Below, in pieces: positions 33,820 to 42,080 of a stretch of 64,000 nucleotides of DNA. A program made the translations under genes and the position numbers. Every line of letters begins with the position of its first letter. The first letter of the stretch is position 1. The notes under the pieces were generated by a model. The model did not search any database, was not told the origin of the DNA, and was given only the letters and a program-made list of their open reading frames with translations. Where the stretch lies: assembly GCA_963740205.1 (NCBI GenBank), contig CAVUDD010000002.1, positions 186,001 to 250,000 of the forward strand, in the 5' to 3' direction. Source of the stretch: UBA2137 sp963740205. Lineage in GTDB: Bacteria; Pseudomonadota; Alphaproteobacteria; Micavibrionales; Micavibrionaceae.

Positions 33820-35307
33820 ATGACAGATTTTACATCCCTAAGTATTCGTGAAGCCCTCGACGGCTTAAAAGCAAAGGACTTCACAGCGACAGAACTGACC
33901 GAAGCTCATGTTAATAACATGGAAAGAAACAAAGGACTTAACGCCTTTATCACTGATACGACAGATGAAGCACTTGAACAGGCAAAGAAGTCCGATGACC
34001 GCTATGCTTCTGATAGTGCCCTTCCCCTTGATGGTATTCCACTTGGAATTAAGGATTTATTTTGCACAAAAAATGTTCAAACAACTGCCGCCAGTCATAT
34101 TCTTGAGGGCTTTAAACCTCAATATGAATCAACGGTTACCTCACATCTCTTAAGAGACGGTGCTGTCTTTTTAGGTAAAACCAATCTGGATGAATTTGCC
34201 ATGGGTTCGGCAAATACAACCAGTTATTTCGGCAATGTCATTAACCCATGGAAACGTAATGATGGTGGAAATACCGAGCTTGTTCCTGGGGGCTCTTCTG
34301 GTGGTTCTGCCGCTGCTGTTGCTGCACGTCTTTGCATGGGATCGACTGGTACAGATACAGGCGGATCAATTCGCCAGCCAGCAAGTTTTTGTGGTATTTC
34401 TGGAATAAAACCAACTTATGGTCGTTGCTCTCGTTGGGGTGTGGTTGCCTTTGCTTCTTCCCTCGATCAACCTGGCTCTTTTGCAAGAACTGTTGAGGAC
34501 TCCGCGCTTCTATTAAATTCCATGTCAGGATACGACCCAAAGGATTCTACATCTGCACAAATTGACGTGCCTGACTTTACTGCAAAACTGGAAGACTCTT
34601 TGAAGGGTTTGCGTGTCGGTATTCCTAAAGAATATCGCATGGATGGTATGCCCAAGGATATTGAAGATTTATGGGATAAAGGCATTGCTTGGCTTAAGGC
34701 TGAAGGTGCAGAAATTGTTGAGGTTTCTCTACCTCACACGAAATACGCACTTCCTACTTATTATATAATTGCACCAGCAGAGGCATCTTCTAATCTCGCA
34801 CGCTATGACGGCGTAAGGTATGGGCTGCGCGCCCCTGGTGAAGATATTCTTGAAACATATAAAAACACTCGCGCAGATGGTTTTGGTGAAGAAGTTATTC
34901 GCCGTATTATGATAGGGACTTATGTTTTGTCCGCAGGTTATTATGACGCCTATTATATTAAGGCCCAAAAAATCCGCCGCTTGATTTCAGAGGATTTCAC
35001 AAAAGCTTATGAGAAGTGCGATGTCCTTCTTACCCCAACTGCCCCAAGTGCCGCATTCGCCATTGGCGAGAATGAAGACGACCCAATCAAGATGTACTTG
35101 AATGATGTGTTTACAGTACCCGCCTCCATTGCAGGGTTGCCAGGAATGTCTGTACCAGCTGGATTTGATAAGCATGGGCTGCCATTAGGCTTACAAATTC
35201 TTGGAAAAGCTTGGGATGAAGAAACTGTTCTTCAAGTGGGTCATCGCATTGAAAAGGCAGCTGCGCTTGATCTAAATCCCTATAAAACTTCACCTAAAGC
35301 TGCATGA
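33820..35307 (+). CDS. gatA: Asp-tRNA(Asn)/Glu-tRNA(Gln) amidotransferase subunit A
   Basis: A 495-residue amidase-signature enzyme that releases ammonia from glutamine for transamidation. The Ser-cisSer-Lys triad is Lys78 (GIKDLFCTK), Ser159 (PGGSSGGSAAAVA) and nucleophile Ser183 (TDTGGSIRQPA). Length and motifs are complete. The stop overlaps the first 8-Cys protein gene by 4 bases; gatB is displaced 1.2 kb downstream. Confidence 0.96.
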   Translation: MTDFTSLSIREALDGLKAKDFTATELTEAHVNNMERNKGLNAFITDTTDEALEQAKKSDDRYASDSALPLDGIPLGIKDLFCTKNVQTTAASHILEGFKPQYESTVTSHLLRDGAVFLGKTNLDEFAMGSANTTSYFGNVINPWKRNDGGNTELVPGGSSGGSAAAVAARLCMGSTGTDTGGSIRQPASFCGISGIKPTYGRCSRWGVVAFASSLDQPGSFARTVEDSALLLNSMSGYDPKDSTSAQIDVPDFTAKLEDSLKGLRVGIPKEYRMDGMPKDIEDLWDKGIAWLKAEGAEIVEVSLPHTKYALPTYYIIAPAEASSNLARYDGVRYGLRAPGEDILETYKNTRADGFGEEVIRRIMIGTYVLSAGYYDAYYIKAQKIRRLISEDFTKAYEKCDVLLTPTAPSAAFAIGENEDDPIKMYLNDVFTVPASIAGLPGMSVPAGFDKHGLPLGLQILGKAWDEETVLQVGHRIEKAAALDLNPYKTSPKAA

Positions 35308-35957
35308 AGATTCTAATTGCTTTTCTTTGTTTAATCTTAGGTATGAGTTTTTTACCTCACACCTCATATGCACAAGATGCCCAGGAAAGCCTTACAGAAG
35401 AAGAGCTCTTTGTAGAACAACTTTCCGAGGAACGTGTTTCACCTCGTACCGCAGCAATATATTTGGATAAATGCCTATCAAAAATTCCGCGTAAATTTAC
35501 CCCCACAGCACATGAAAACTTTTGCACCTGTTCAGCTGCACATATGCGCCTAAAAATGACCAACGGCGATTTAGCTAATTTAAACAAAAAAGGCGCCCGT
35601 AATCCTGGTAATGAATCCTTCGAAAAATTCGTTTCACAGGTCGTTATGCCCTGTATGGAAAGCCCCATCATTGATATTACTTATGTTTCTTGTGTTGAGG
35701 ACAGAAGTAATTCACCATTCATTTATAACATACCCAAATATTGCCAATGTGTTGGCGAACAGCTTGTTCCATTTGTGAAAAATCAAGGTTCTGTTACTTC
35801 TTTGCTCAATATGGCAAAATACCCTAAAGATTATAAGGAACCATTAGATGCATTATTAAGTAGTGTTGAATTGAACAGAGCACGCAATGCAGGCTATAAA
35901 CAATGTGTTCAAACATATTTGCGCCCAGCCCCTAAGGTGAAAGGATTGCCACAATGA
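35304..35957 (+). CDS. Secreted 8-cysteine protein (copy 1) between gatA and gatB
   Basis: 217 residues with a signal peptide (LIAFLCLILGMSFL, likely cut SYA-QDA). Outside the signal there are exactly eight cysteines, 57, 74, 76, 117, 130, 147, 149 and 201, in the pattern C-x16-CxC...PCME.P-x9-C...CxC...C. The next gene is a paralogue with the same eight cysteines. Four disulfides in the periplasm, or metal or haem binding, are possible. The gene overlaps gatA and is overlapped by copy 2, each by 4 bases, so it is translated with the amidotransferase genes. Family not recognised. Confidence 0.75.
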   Translation: MKILIAFLCLILGMSFLPHTSYAQDAQESLTEEELFVEQLSEERVSPRTAAIYLDKCLSKIPRKFTPTAHENFCTCSAAHMRLKMTNGDLANLNKKGARNPGNESFEKFVSQVVMPCMESPIIDITYVSCVEDRSNSPFIYNIPKYCQCVGEQLVPFVKNQGSVTSLLNMAKYPKDYKEPLDALLSSVELNRARNAGYKQCVQTYLRPAPKVKGLPQ

Positions 35958-36511
35958 AAATTTCCAAGATGAATACTTTAAGTCTCTTACTAGGATTACT
36001 CATTTTATCTTTGGGCTATTCTGCTGCGCTAGCACAAACCGCAATTACACAACAAGCAGCAACTGAATACTATAATAGCTGTCTTACCAAAACGGACGAG
36101 CGCATCACTTCGCAAACACAGGACATTTTTTGTCGTTGTACGGCAACCTATATGATGAAAAATATGTCAGTCGAAGAAGTGCAATCTATGGCAGGCCAAG
36201 ATCAAAGAGCGCGAAGCTCTATTAACAAAATGCTGACCACTGTTTATGCGCCTTGTATGGAGTTCCCAGTTCGTGACTGGGTTTACCAGAAATGTACAAA
36301 TGATGTCTATCAGGCTGGACAAAAAATTTGCAGTTGCATGTCTAACAATATGGCTACATATGTAAGGGAGCGTGCAGCTGCCGATTTACCAGCTATTTTG
36401 GCAGCAAATCCTAGTGTAACAGACCCTATGGAAGCAATAGTATCAAGTCCGACTTATGAGCAGACAGAAAAGCGTATTGTGTTAGGGTGTGTTCAAGGCG
36501 AATTTAATTAA
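35954..36511 (+). CDS. Secreted 8-cysteine protein (copy 2) between gatA and gatB
   Basis: 185 residues, signal peptide cut near ALA-QTA. Cysteines at 43, 60, 62, 101, 114, 126, 128 and 179 match the paralogue's spacing closely, including the two CxC pairs (FCRC and CSC) and PCMEFP. Identity between the two is low outside these positions, so the duplication is old. gatB follows after 12 bases. Function unknown; the cysteine frame is the conserved feature. Confidence 0.75.
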   Translation: MKISKMNTLSLLLGLLILSLGYSAALAQTAITQQAATEYYNSCLTKTDERITSQTQDIFCRCTATYMMKNMSVEEVQSMAGQDQRARSSINKMLTTVYAPCMEFPVRDWVYQKCTNDVYQAGQKICSCMSNNMATYVRERAAADLPAILAANPSVTDPMEAIVSSPTYEQTEKRIVLGCVQGEFN

Positions 36512-36523
36512 CGGAGCAATTCA

Positions 36524-37975
36524 ATGGGTATGATTATTAAAGGCAAAACTGGTGACTGGGAGATGGTAATTGGACTTGAGGTTCATGCCCAGATTACCGC
36601 CAATGCTAAATTGTTTTCAGGCGCGTCAACAGAGTTTGGTGCGGCACCCAATTCCCAAGTTTCATTTGTGGATGCTGGTATGCCCGGCATGTTACCCGTG
36701 CTTAATGAATATTGTGTTGAGCAGGCCGTGCGTACTGGCCTTGGTTTGAATGCTGAAATTCACAACACCTCCGTTTTCTCACGTAAAAATTATTTTTATC
36801 CTGACCTACCTACAGGTTATCAAATTACTCAGTTTGAACATCCTATTGTTGGTACTGGTGTGATTGAAATCGATTTGCCTGATGGCACTGTTAAAAATAT
36901 TGGTGTTACGCGCCTTCACCTTGAGCAAGACGCAGGAAAATCCATTCACGATATGCACCCAACTAAATCTTATATTGATTTAAACCGCGCAGGCTGTGCT
37001 TTGATGGAAATTGTTTCTGAACCTGATATGCGTGGCCCTGATGAGGCTGTCGCCTATGTTTCCAAGCTTCGAATGATACTGCGTTATTTGGGAACATGCG
37101 ACGGTAACATGGACGAAGGTTCTATGCGTGCTGATGTGAATTTATCACTACGCCGTGTTGGTGAAACAGAGCTTGGCACACGTTGCGAAATGAAAAATGT
37201 GAACTCTCTTAAGGCGGTTCAACAATGCATTGAATACGAAGCACAAAGGCAATTGGAAATTCTTGAAAATGGTGGAACGATAGATCAAGAAACACGACTT
37301 TGGGATCCCGCAAAAATGGAAACCAGAACTATGCGCTCTAAAGAAGACGCACATGATTATCGTTACTTCCCCTGCCCTGATTTGCTTCCACTAGAAATTG
37401 AGAGCAAATGGGTTAATGAGATTAAGGAAACTCTACCCGAGCTTCCCGATCAAAAGAAACACCGCTTCATGCAAGATTATGGCCTGAGCCTCTATGATGC
37501 CTCCGTTTTGATTGCCGAGCGTTCACGTGCCGAATATTACGAGACAGTCGCAAAAGACCGTGATGCAAAATTGGCAGCTAACTGGGTATTAAATGAGCTT
37601 TTAGGCGTCCTTAATAAAGACGGCAAATCTTTGGCTGAAAGTCCTGTCTCCGCCGAACAACTTGGTGGATTGATTAGCCTTATTTCCGATAATACGATTT
37701 CTGGGAAAATCGCCAAAGACGTTTTCGCGGAAATGATGGAAACAGGAAAAGATGCTTCTTCTATTGTTGAAGAGAAAGGATTGAAACAAGTCACTGATAC
37801 AGGTGCTATTGAAGCTGTTGTTGACGAAGTTTTGGCCGAGAACCCTGACAATGTAGAAAAATATCGTGGCGGTAAAGAACAGCTCTTTGGCTTTTTTGTT
37901 GGACAAGTCATGAAAAAATCCCAAGGCAAAGCCAACCCTGCCATTGTAAACGAACTTCTTAAGAAAAAGCTTTAG
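36524..37975 (+). CDS. gatB: Asp-tRNA(Asn)/Glu-tRNA(Gln) amidotransferase subunit B
   Basis: A 483-residue GatB that binds and activates the misacylated tRNA. IGLEVHAQITANAKLFSGAS, FSRKNYFYPDLPTGYQITQFE, RLHLEQDAGKSIHD and DVNLSLRRVGETELGTRCEMKNVNS are diagnostic; the C-terminal helical YqeY-like tail is present. ACGGAGC 12 bases ahead of the ATG is the ribosome-binding site. Confidence 0.96.
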   Translation: MGMIIKGKTGDWEMVIGLEVHAQITANAKLFSGASTEFGAAPNSQVSFVDAGMPGMLPVLNEYCVEQAVRTGLGLNAEIHNTSVFSRKNYFYPDLPTGYQITQFEHPIVGTGVIEIDLPDGTVKNIGVTRLHLEQDAGKSIHDMHPTKSYIDLNRAGCALMEIVSEPDMRGPDEAVAYVSKLRMILRYLGTCDGNMDEGSMRADVNLSLRRVGETELGTRCEMKNVNSLKAVQQCIEYEAQRQLEILENGGTIDQETRLWDPAKMETRTMRSKEDAHDYRYFPCPDLLPLEIESKWVNEIKETLPELPDQKKHRFMQDYGLSLYDASVLIAERSRAEYYETVAKDRDAKLAANWVLNELLGVLNKDGKSLAESPVSAEQLGGLISLISDNTISGKIAKDVFAEMMETGKDASSIVEEKGLKQVTDTGAIEAVVDEVLAENPDNVEKYRGGKEQLFGFFVGQVMKKSQGKANPAIVNELLKKKL

Positions 37976-37998
37976 TCTTCTTAAGGCTTTTCTTATAT
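37961..37998 (+). terminator. Likely terminator at the end of gatB
   Basis: AAGAAAAAGC pairs with GCTTTTCTT (one bulged A), spanning the gatB stop; an AT-rich stretch follows. No long T-run, so moderate confidence. Confidence 0.45.
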
Positions 37999-38045
37999 AT
38001 AACAGCTATATAGCGTTTATCACTTAAGTTTGCTATTCTATCGAC

Positions 38046-38633
38046 ATGTCAAAACCGACTCCAGTAAAAATCGAAGGTGAATTGATTCAAGTAGGCCTAA
38101 GTTGGGATCCCAATCAGGTTGTTACTACAATTGATCGCGTTAAAAATCTTATGGGGCAAAACAAGGTAACCTTTGATCTTGATATTGCTTGTTACTCCTA
38201 TGCTGCTGACAACAGCTTTCTCAACTATATATCTGGCGTTCCTGGTGAGATGGTTGATAAATCTGGCTGTATTAAACACAGCGGTGATAACCGAGATGGT
38301 GTTGGTGATGGTGATGACGAATATATTGTTGTTGACCTCAAAGATGCCCCCTCTTATTTGGAAACCCTCTTTTTTGTTGTCGAGGTTGCCAGTGCTCATG
38401 CATTTGGCGACATTATCGAACCAACATCACAGGTAACAGATAAAGACAGTGGCAAATTATTTTATCAAACAAAACTCTCCCAGAGCGGTAAGGCCAATAA
38501 CTCGGCTTGTATAGCCTTTAAAATTAAGCGCGGAATTGTGATGCAAGAATGGGTAATCCACCCAATTGAAGAGTTTCTTGACCATGAACATATCGAAGAT
38601 TGGGCACAAACATTACGCTCTTATCTAGATTAG
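38046..38633 (+). CDS. TerD-family protein
   Basis: A 195-residue TerD-domain protein. VGLSWDPN, FDLDIACYSYA and the acidic calcium-binding loop KHSGDNRDGVGDGDDEYIVVDL are the family hallmarks. TerD proteins bind calcium and belong to stress or tellurite-response systems, but this is a lone gene with no terBCEZ partners, so it is not evidence for tellurite resistance. A tRNA gene follows 61 bases downstream. Confidence 0.9.
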   Translation: MSKPTPVKIEGELIQVGLSWDPNQVVTTIDRVKNLMGQNKVTFDLDIACYSYAADNSFLNYISGVPGEMVDKSGCIKHSGDNRDGVGDGDDEYIVVDLKDAPSYLETLFFVVEVASAHAFGDIIEPTSQVTDKDSGKLFYQTKLSQSGKANNSACIAFKIKRGIVMQEWVIHPIEEFLDHEHIEDWAQTLRSYLD

Positions 38634-38694
38634 TGTTTTCCCTACTTGATAGCCTTCACAACATCTGATAAATCATACGTTCTAAACATGGTAC

Positions 38695-38786
38695 GGTGTC
38701 GTGGCCGAGAGGCTTAAGGCAACGGTTTGCTAAATCGTCATACGGGGAAACTCGTATCGTGGGTTCGAATCCCACCGACACCGCCA
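38695..38786 (+). tRNA. tRNA-Ser (GCU)
   Basis: Acceptor GGTGTCG/CGACACC, discriminator G, encoded CCA. The anticodon loop TTGCTAA gives GCT at 38729-38731, reading AGC/AGU. A long variable arm (TACGGGGAAACTCGTA) identifies the class II serine tRNA. T-arm GTGGGTTCGAATCCCAC is intact. Confidence 0.97.
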
Positions 38787-38791
38787 CTGTT

Positions 38792-39427
38792 TTATATGTT
38801 CGGAATTCTAAGATCTGAGCCAACAGCCCCTTTGATCCTTCTAAGCAAATCTCTTACTTGAGAATCTGAATTGTCTATCTCCTGCGCCTTCACAAGCACA
38901 TCGATGGCTTCAGGAAATCTATTTTGAAAATAAAGTGACTTTCCAAGTTGATATCTGAGAACAACGTCTTCTGGAAAATTATCTACAGCCTCATACAACA
39001 TCTCAATCGATTCCGCTTCTTGATCATGATCACGCATATTACGTGCAACAGCCATATAAGTTTGGGGTACAACTTGACACCCTAAGAATTTACTATTTTT
39101 TAGGCTCTCTCTTTGCGACAAAGGATCAGCTTGTACTCTTGCCCTGTCCAGCAAATCACCTGCTTGTTGATCATTGGGATTTAGATTATGAGCAATCAAA
39201 AGGCTTGTGACAGATTTGTCGTATCTTTCTTTGTAAAATAATGATTTACCAAGTCTTAGCCTAAGAAGAAAATTTTCAGGATAAATTTCAACAGCTTCAT
39301 ATAATAAATCAATAGATTCACACTCCCTATCGTCATCACGCATTCGGCCTGCTGCAATTAAATAATCTTTAGGCTCTACGTAATGCCCAATAATTCCACT
39401 GTGTGTGTTTTCTTTTTGAAAAGACAT
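38792..39427 (-). CDS. TPR-like protein made of an internal tandem duplication
   Basis: 211 residues built from two homologous units of about 90 residues. Each runs GxxVxPxxYxxxAxxMRDxDxExESIxxLYEAVxxxPExxxLRxxLGKSLxxxxRxxxAIxxL. The helical pairs fit TPR repeats (LLRLRLGKSLFYKERYDKSV; VLRYQLGKSLYFQNRFPEAI), so it is probably a protein-protein interaction module. No signal peptide. Its stop is only 5 bases from the end of the tRNA. Confidence 0.8.
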   Translation of the reverse strand: MSFQKENTHSGIIGHYVEPKDYLIAAGRMRDDDRECESIDLLYEAVEIYPENFLLRLRLGKSLFYKERYDKSVTSLLIAHNLNPNDQQAGDLLDRARVQADPLSQRESLKNSKFLGCQVVPQTYMAVARNMRDHDQEAESIEMLYEAVDNFPEDVVLRYQLGKSLYFQNRFPEAIDVLVKAQEIDNSDSQVRDLLRRIKGAVGSDLRIPNI

Positions 39428-39572
39428 TTTTCATCCTCTACATAATATGCAAAATAAAATAGGGCAATTATTTAATTATGTCAATATATATTAGGGCGCT
39501 TGACAATATTACAACTAAAAGTTTCAAATCATTAGATAATTCTTCCTGAAACCTTATTTAAGGAGACTCTAT

Positions 39573-39995
39573 ATGAATTGCCCCTGCACTGGTGTGAATA
39601 TCTCACGATTTGTTTTATCCGTTATTGTTGGATTTGTTTTTATCTATGGCTTTGATTATCTCATCCATGTCGAATGGCTAATGAATACATACGAGCAGAC
39701 ACCTGAACTCTGGCGCCCAGAAGACACTATGACACAGTACTTCCCTTGGATGATGCTGTGTCAGTTCCTTACAGTCGTTTTTGTGGGCTTTATTTATACT
39801 CGTAAACATGAGGGTAAAGGCTTATCCGAAGGTATCCGCTTTGGTATTATGATTGGCTTACTTATCGGAACATTGATGATGATACCTTATGCCTATTTGC
39901 CAATTTCATTATCTCTTGCGTTGTCATGGGGAGCTGCTGGTTTTGGAACAGGTCTTGGTCTGGGAATGATATTCTCACTTATTTATAAAGACTAG
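39573..39995 (+). CDS. Small integral membrane protein (4 TM), function unknown
   Basis: 140 residues with four hydrophobic segments: FVLSVIVGFVFIYGFDYLIH, MMLCQFLTVVFVGFIY, FGIMIGLLIGTLMMIPYAYL and LALSWGAAGFGTGLGLGMIF. The N-terminus has two cysteines (NCPC). A strong AAGGAGA ribosome-binding site and an upstream TTGACA (39500-39505) support expression. A terminator follows, so it is probably monocistronic. No family assigned. Confidence 0.8.
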   Translation: MNCPCTGVNISRFVLSVIVGFVFIYGFDYLIHVEWLMNTYEQTPELWRPEDTMTQYFPWMMLCQFLTVVFVGFIYTRKHEGKGLSEGIRFGIMIGLLIGTLMMIPYAYLPISLSLALSWGAAGFGTGLGLGMIFSLIYKD

Positions 39996-40019
39996 GCGTG
40001 TCGTAATTACACACAACTT

Positions 40020-40046
40020 AAGGGCGCTATATGCGCCCTTTTCTTT
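40020..40046 (+). terminator. Rho-independent terminator after the 4-TM membrane protein
   Basis: Perfect AAGGGCGC/GCGCCCTT stem, TATAT loop, followed by TTCTTTG. Confidence 0.88.
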
Positions 40047-40102
40047 GACAGTTTTCGTTTTCAAGAATAGCTTTTAATAAACGAATTAGGAAAAGGGATA
40101 CC

Positions 40103-40972
40103 ATGGGCACTCCATCATTATTTTTATCTTTAACTGAAGGTGGAAGAACCATGGCTGGTGCACTTGTATCAGCTTTTAATATTCCGTGGGCACTTCCGAT
40201 TACATTGAATGCTACTCCTGATGGTGATGGGCGTCCTGTTTTGCTATTGCCAGGCTTTGGAGCAAAGGAAAATTCTCTAAAGGCTCTTGAGGCGTTCCTC
40301 AAACTAAAGGGTTATTCCGTTTACGATTGGCAACAAGGCAGAAATCTAGGACCCAAAAATGTAACACTTGATAATGTCAGTGAACGTGTTCGTGAAATAT
40401 CTGCATTGCATGATGGAGCCCCTATTGACCTTATAGGGCAAAGTTTAGGTGGCACTTACGCAGCAGCAGCAGTTACAGCACATCTTAAAGGCGAGAATTT
40501 GGTAAAAAGTGTTATTACTTTGGGAAGCCCAATGAACTCAAATCTAGTTGAAAATAAAGAAGATGGCGCGAACATGCTGGCCACGTTCTTTTTTGACAAA
40601 TTAAATCCGCCCGATGATTTAGATGTTATGCAATTCATGAATATTATGCATGAAATTGAAGATAGTGATGTTTCAGATATACCTTTAAGCTGTCTTTACT
40701 CGCATTATGACGGTGTAGTCAGTGCCACCGCTGCACAGACCACCACATTCTCAGCACGCCATGAAAATATAGACATATCTTGCGCCAGTCATCTTGGCAT
40801 GGGATTAAGCCACTGCGTTAATCATATTATTGCAGATCGATTGGCACAGCCTATAGATAATTGGGCTCCCTACAGCCCACGAAAATATGGCCCTCTTGCC
40901 GAATTATTTACATCTGCAGGAAAGCCCACGGATAACGCTACAAAATCTCAGCAACTGTGTCTTGCGGCTTAA
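40103..40972 (+). CDS. Alpha/beta-hydrolase (lipase-like)
   Basis: 289 residues. LLLPGFGAKENSL is the oxyanion-side HG-type motif; the nucleophile elbow IGQSLGG places Ser114; Asp203 (SHYDGVVS) and His230 (CASHLGMG) complete a credible triad. No signal peptide. A PE-lipase or triacylglycerol-lipase-like activity is plausible but not proven. ATG 40103 sits after an AAAAGGGA site. An internal Met17 start is possible. Confidence 0.82.
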   Translation: MGTPSLFLSLTEGGRTMAGALVSAFNIPWALPITLNATPDGDGRPVLLLPGFGAKENSLKALEAFLKLKGYSVYDWQQGRNLGPKNVTLDNVSERVREISALHDGAPIDLIGQSLGGTYAAAAVTAHLKGENLVKSVITLGSPMNSNLVENKEDGANMLATFFFDKLNPPDDLDVMQFMNIMHEIEDSDVSDIPLSCLYSHYDGVVSATAAQTTTFSARHENIDISCASHLGMGLSHCVNHIIADRLAQPIDNWAPYSPRKYGPLAELFTSAGKPTDNATKSQQLCLAA

Positions 40973-40997
40973 GGCTTTTCGCGTTACCTGTTAATTC

Positions 40998-42080
40998 ATG
41001 AAAACAGTTTCTATTGATCTGGGTGCAAACGGTTATCCCATACATATTTCATCAGGCCTACTGCATGATGCCAAATCTTACATTGATAAGACTTGCTCGG
41101 GACAGAAAATCATTATTACGGATGAAAATGTCGCACCTCTATATGCGGAAAAACTGGCAAGAGAATTGAAATGTAAAATCTATACAGTCTTAGCCGGCGA
41201 ACAGAGTAAATCATTTGAAACATTCCAAAGTCTATCCGAGAAAATTTTGACCCAAGGTATAGATCGTAAAACAACCTTAATAGCCATCGGTGGTGGTGTG
41301 GTCGGTGATCTTACAGGTTTTCTAGCAGCAAGTCTTTTAAGAGGACTACCATTTATTCAAGTACCCACAACCCTTCTTTCTCAAACCGACAGCTCAGTTG
41401 GTGGAAAAACAGGCATCAATACTTCGGTTGGTAAAAATCTGATTGGCGCATTCCATCAGCCAAAACTGGTTTTGATTGATCCAGACACACTTAAAACTCT
41501 TCCTAAAGAAGAGCTTCTCGCAGGTTATGCTGAGGTTGTGAAATACGCCCTTATCAGAGACAGAGGCTTTTTTAATTGGCTCGATGATAATGCAATAAAT
41601 CTACTTTTGGGGGACACAACGCTTCAAACAGAAGCTATTGCTAGAAGCTGTCAACATAAGGCGGATATTGTTAGTGCGGATGAATTTGAAATAGGGCAAC
41701 GCGCCCTTCTTAATTTAGGGCACACATTTGGTCATGCCATAGAGTTTGCAAGTAACTATAAAGTATTACATGGATTGGCAGTTGCTGTTGGAACGTGCCT
41801 TGCCTATGAACTCAGTGAAAAACTAGGACACTCAAAACCAGAAGAGTTAAAAACAGTCGTAAACCATTTCAAAAAAGTTGGTTTACCTACAAATATCAAA
41901 GACTTTAGTCTGGACGTTGGATTTGAAGATTTTATAGATTCAATGCGTAAAGATAAAAAGGCTGAGAACGGCACCCTTACCTTTATTATTCCAAAGGGTG
42001 TCGGTGATGCCTTTATTGCAAAAGATGTTCCTGAAAATACAATAAGAGAATTGTTAAACTCTCATCTTACTATCACTTAA
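40998..42080 (+). CDS. aroB: 3-dehydroquinate synthase
   Basis: A 360-residue NAD- and zinc-dependent enzyme, second step of the shikimate pathway. TLIAIGGGVVGDLTGFLAASLLRGLPFIQVPTTLLSQTDSSVGGKTGIN is the unmistakable core; zinc ligands lie in GYAEVVKYALI (Glu), NLGHTFGHAIE and LHGLAVAVG. It converges on the DAHP synthase gene, overlapping by 27 bases, so first and second shikimate genes lie tail to tail. Confidence 0.96.
   Translation: MKTVSIDLGANGYPIHISSGLLHDAKSYIDKTCSGQKIIITDENVAPLYAEKLARELKCKIYTVLAGEQSKSFETFQSLSEKILTQGIDRKTTLIAIGGGVVGDLTGFLAASLLRGLPFIQVPTTLLSQTDSSVGGKTGINTSVGKNLIGAFHQPKLVLIDPDTLKTLPKEELLAGYAEVVKYALIRDRGFFNWLDDNAINLLLGDTTLQTEAIARSCQHKADIVSADEFEIGQRALLNLGHTFGHAIEFASNYKVLHGLAVAVGTCLAYELSEKLGHSKPEELKTVVNHFKKVGLPTNIKDFSLDVGFEDFIDSMRKDKKAENGTLTFIIPKGVGDAFIAKDVPENTIRELLNSHLTIT

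Noticed and set aside
37537..37944. 135-codon minus-strand ORF inside gatB
   Set aside because: Antisense shadow of an intact, conserved gene; Ser/Ala-rich composition is typical of such shadows.
38046..38786. TerD gene next to a tRNA as a tellurite-resistance island or integration site
   Set aside because: No integrase, no direct repeat of the tRNA 3' end, no other ter genes; composition matches the neighbours.
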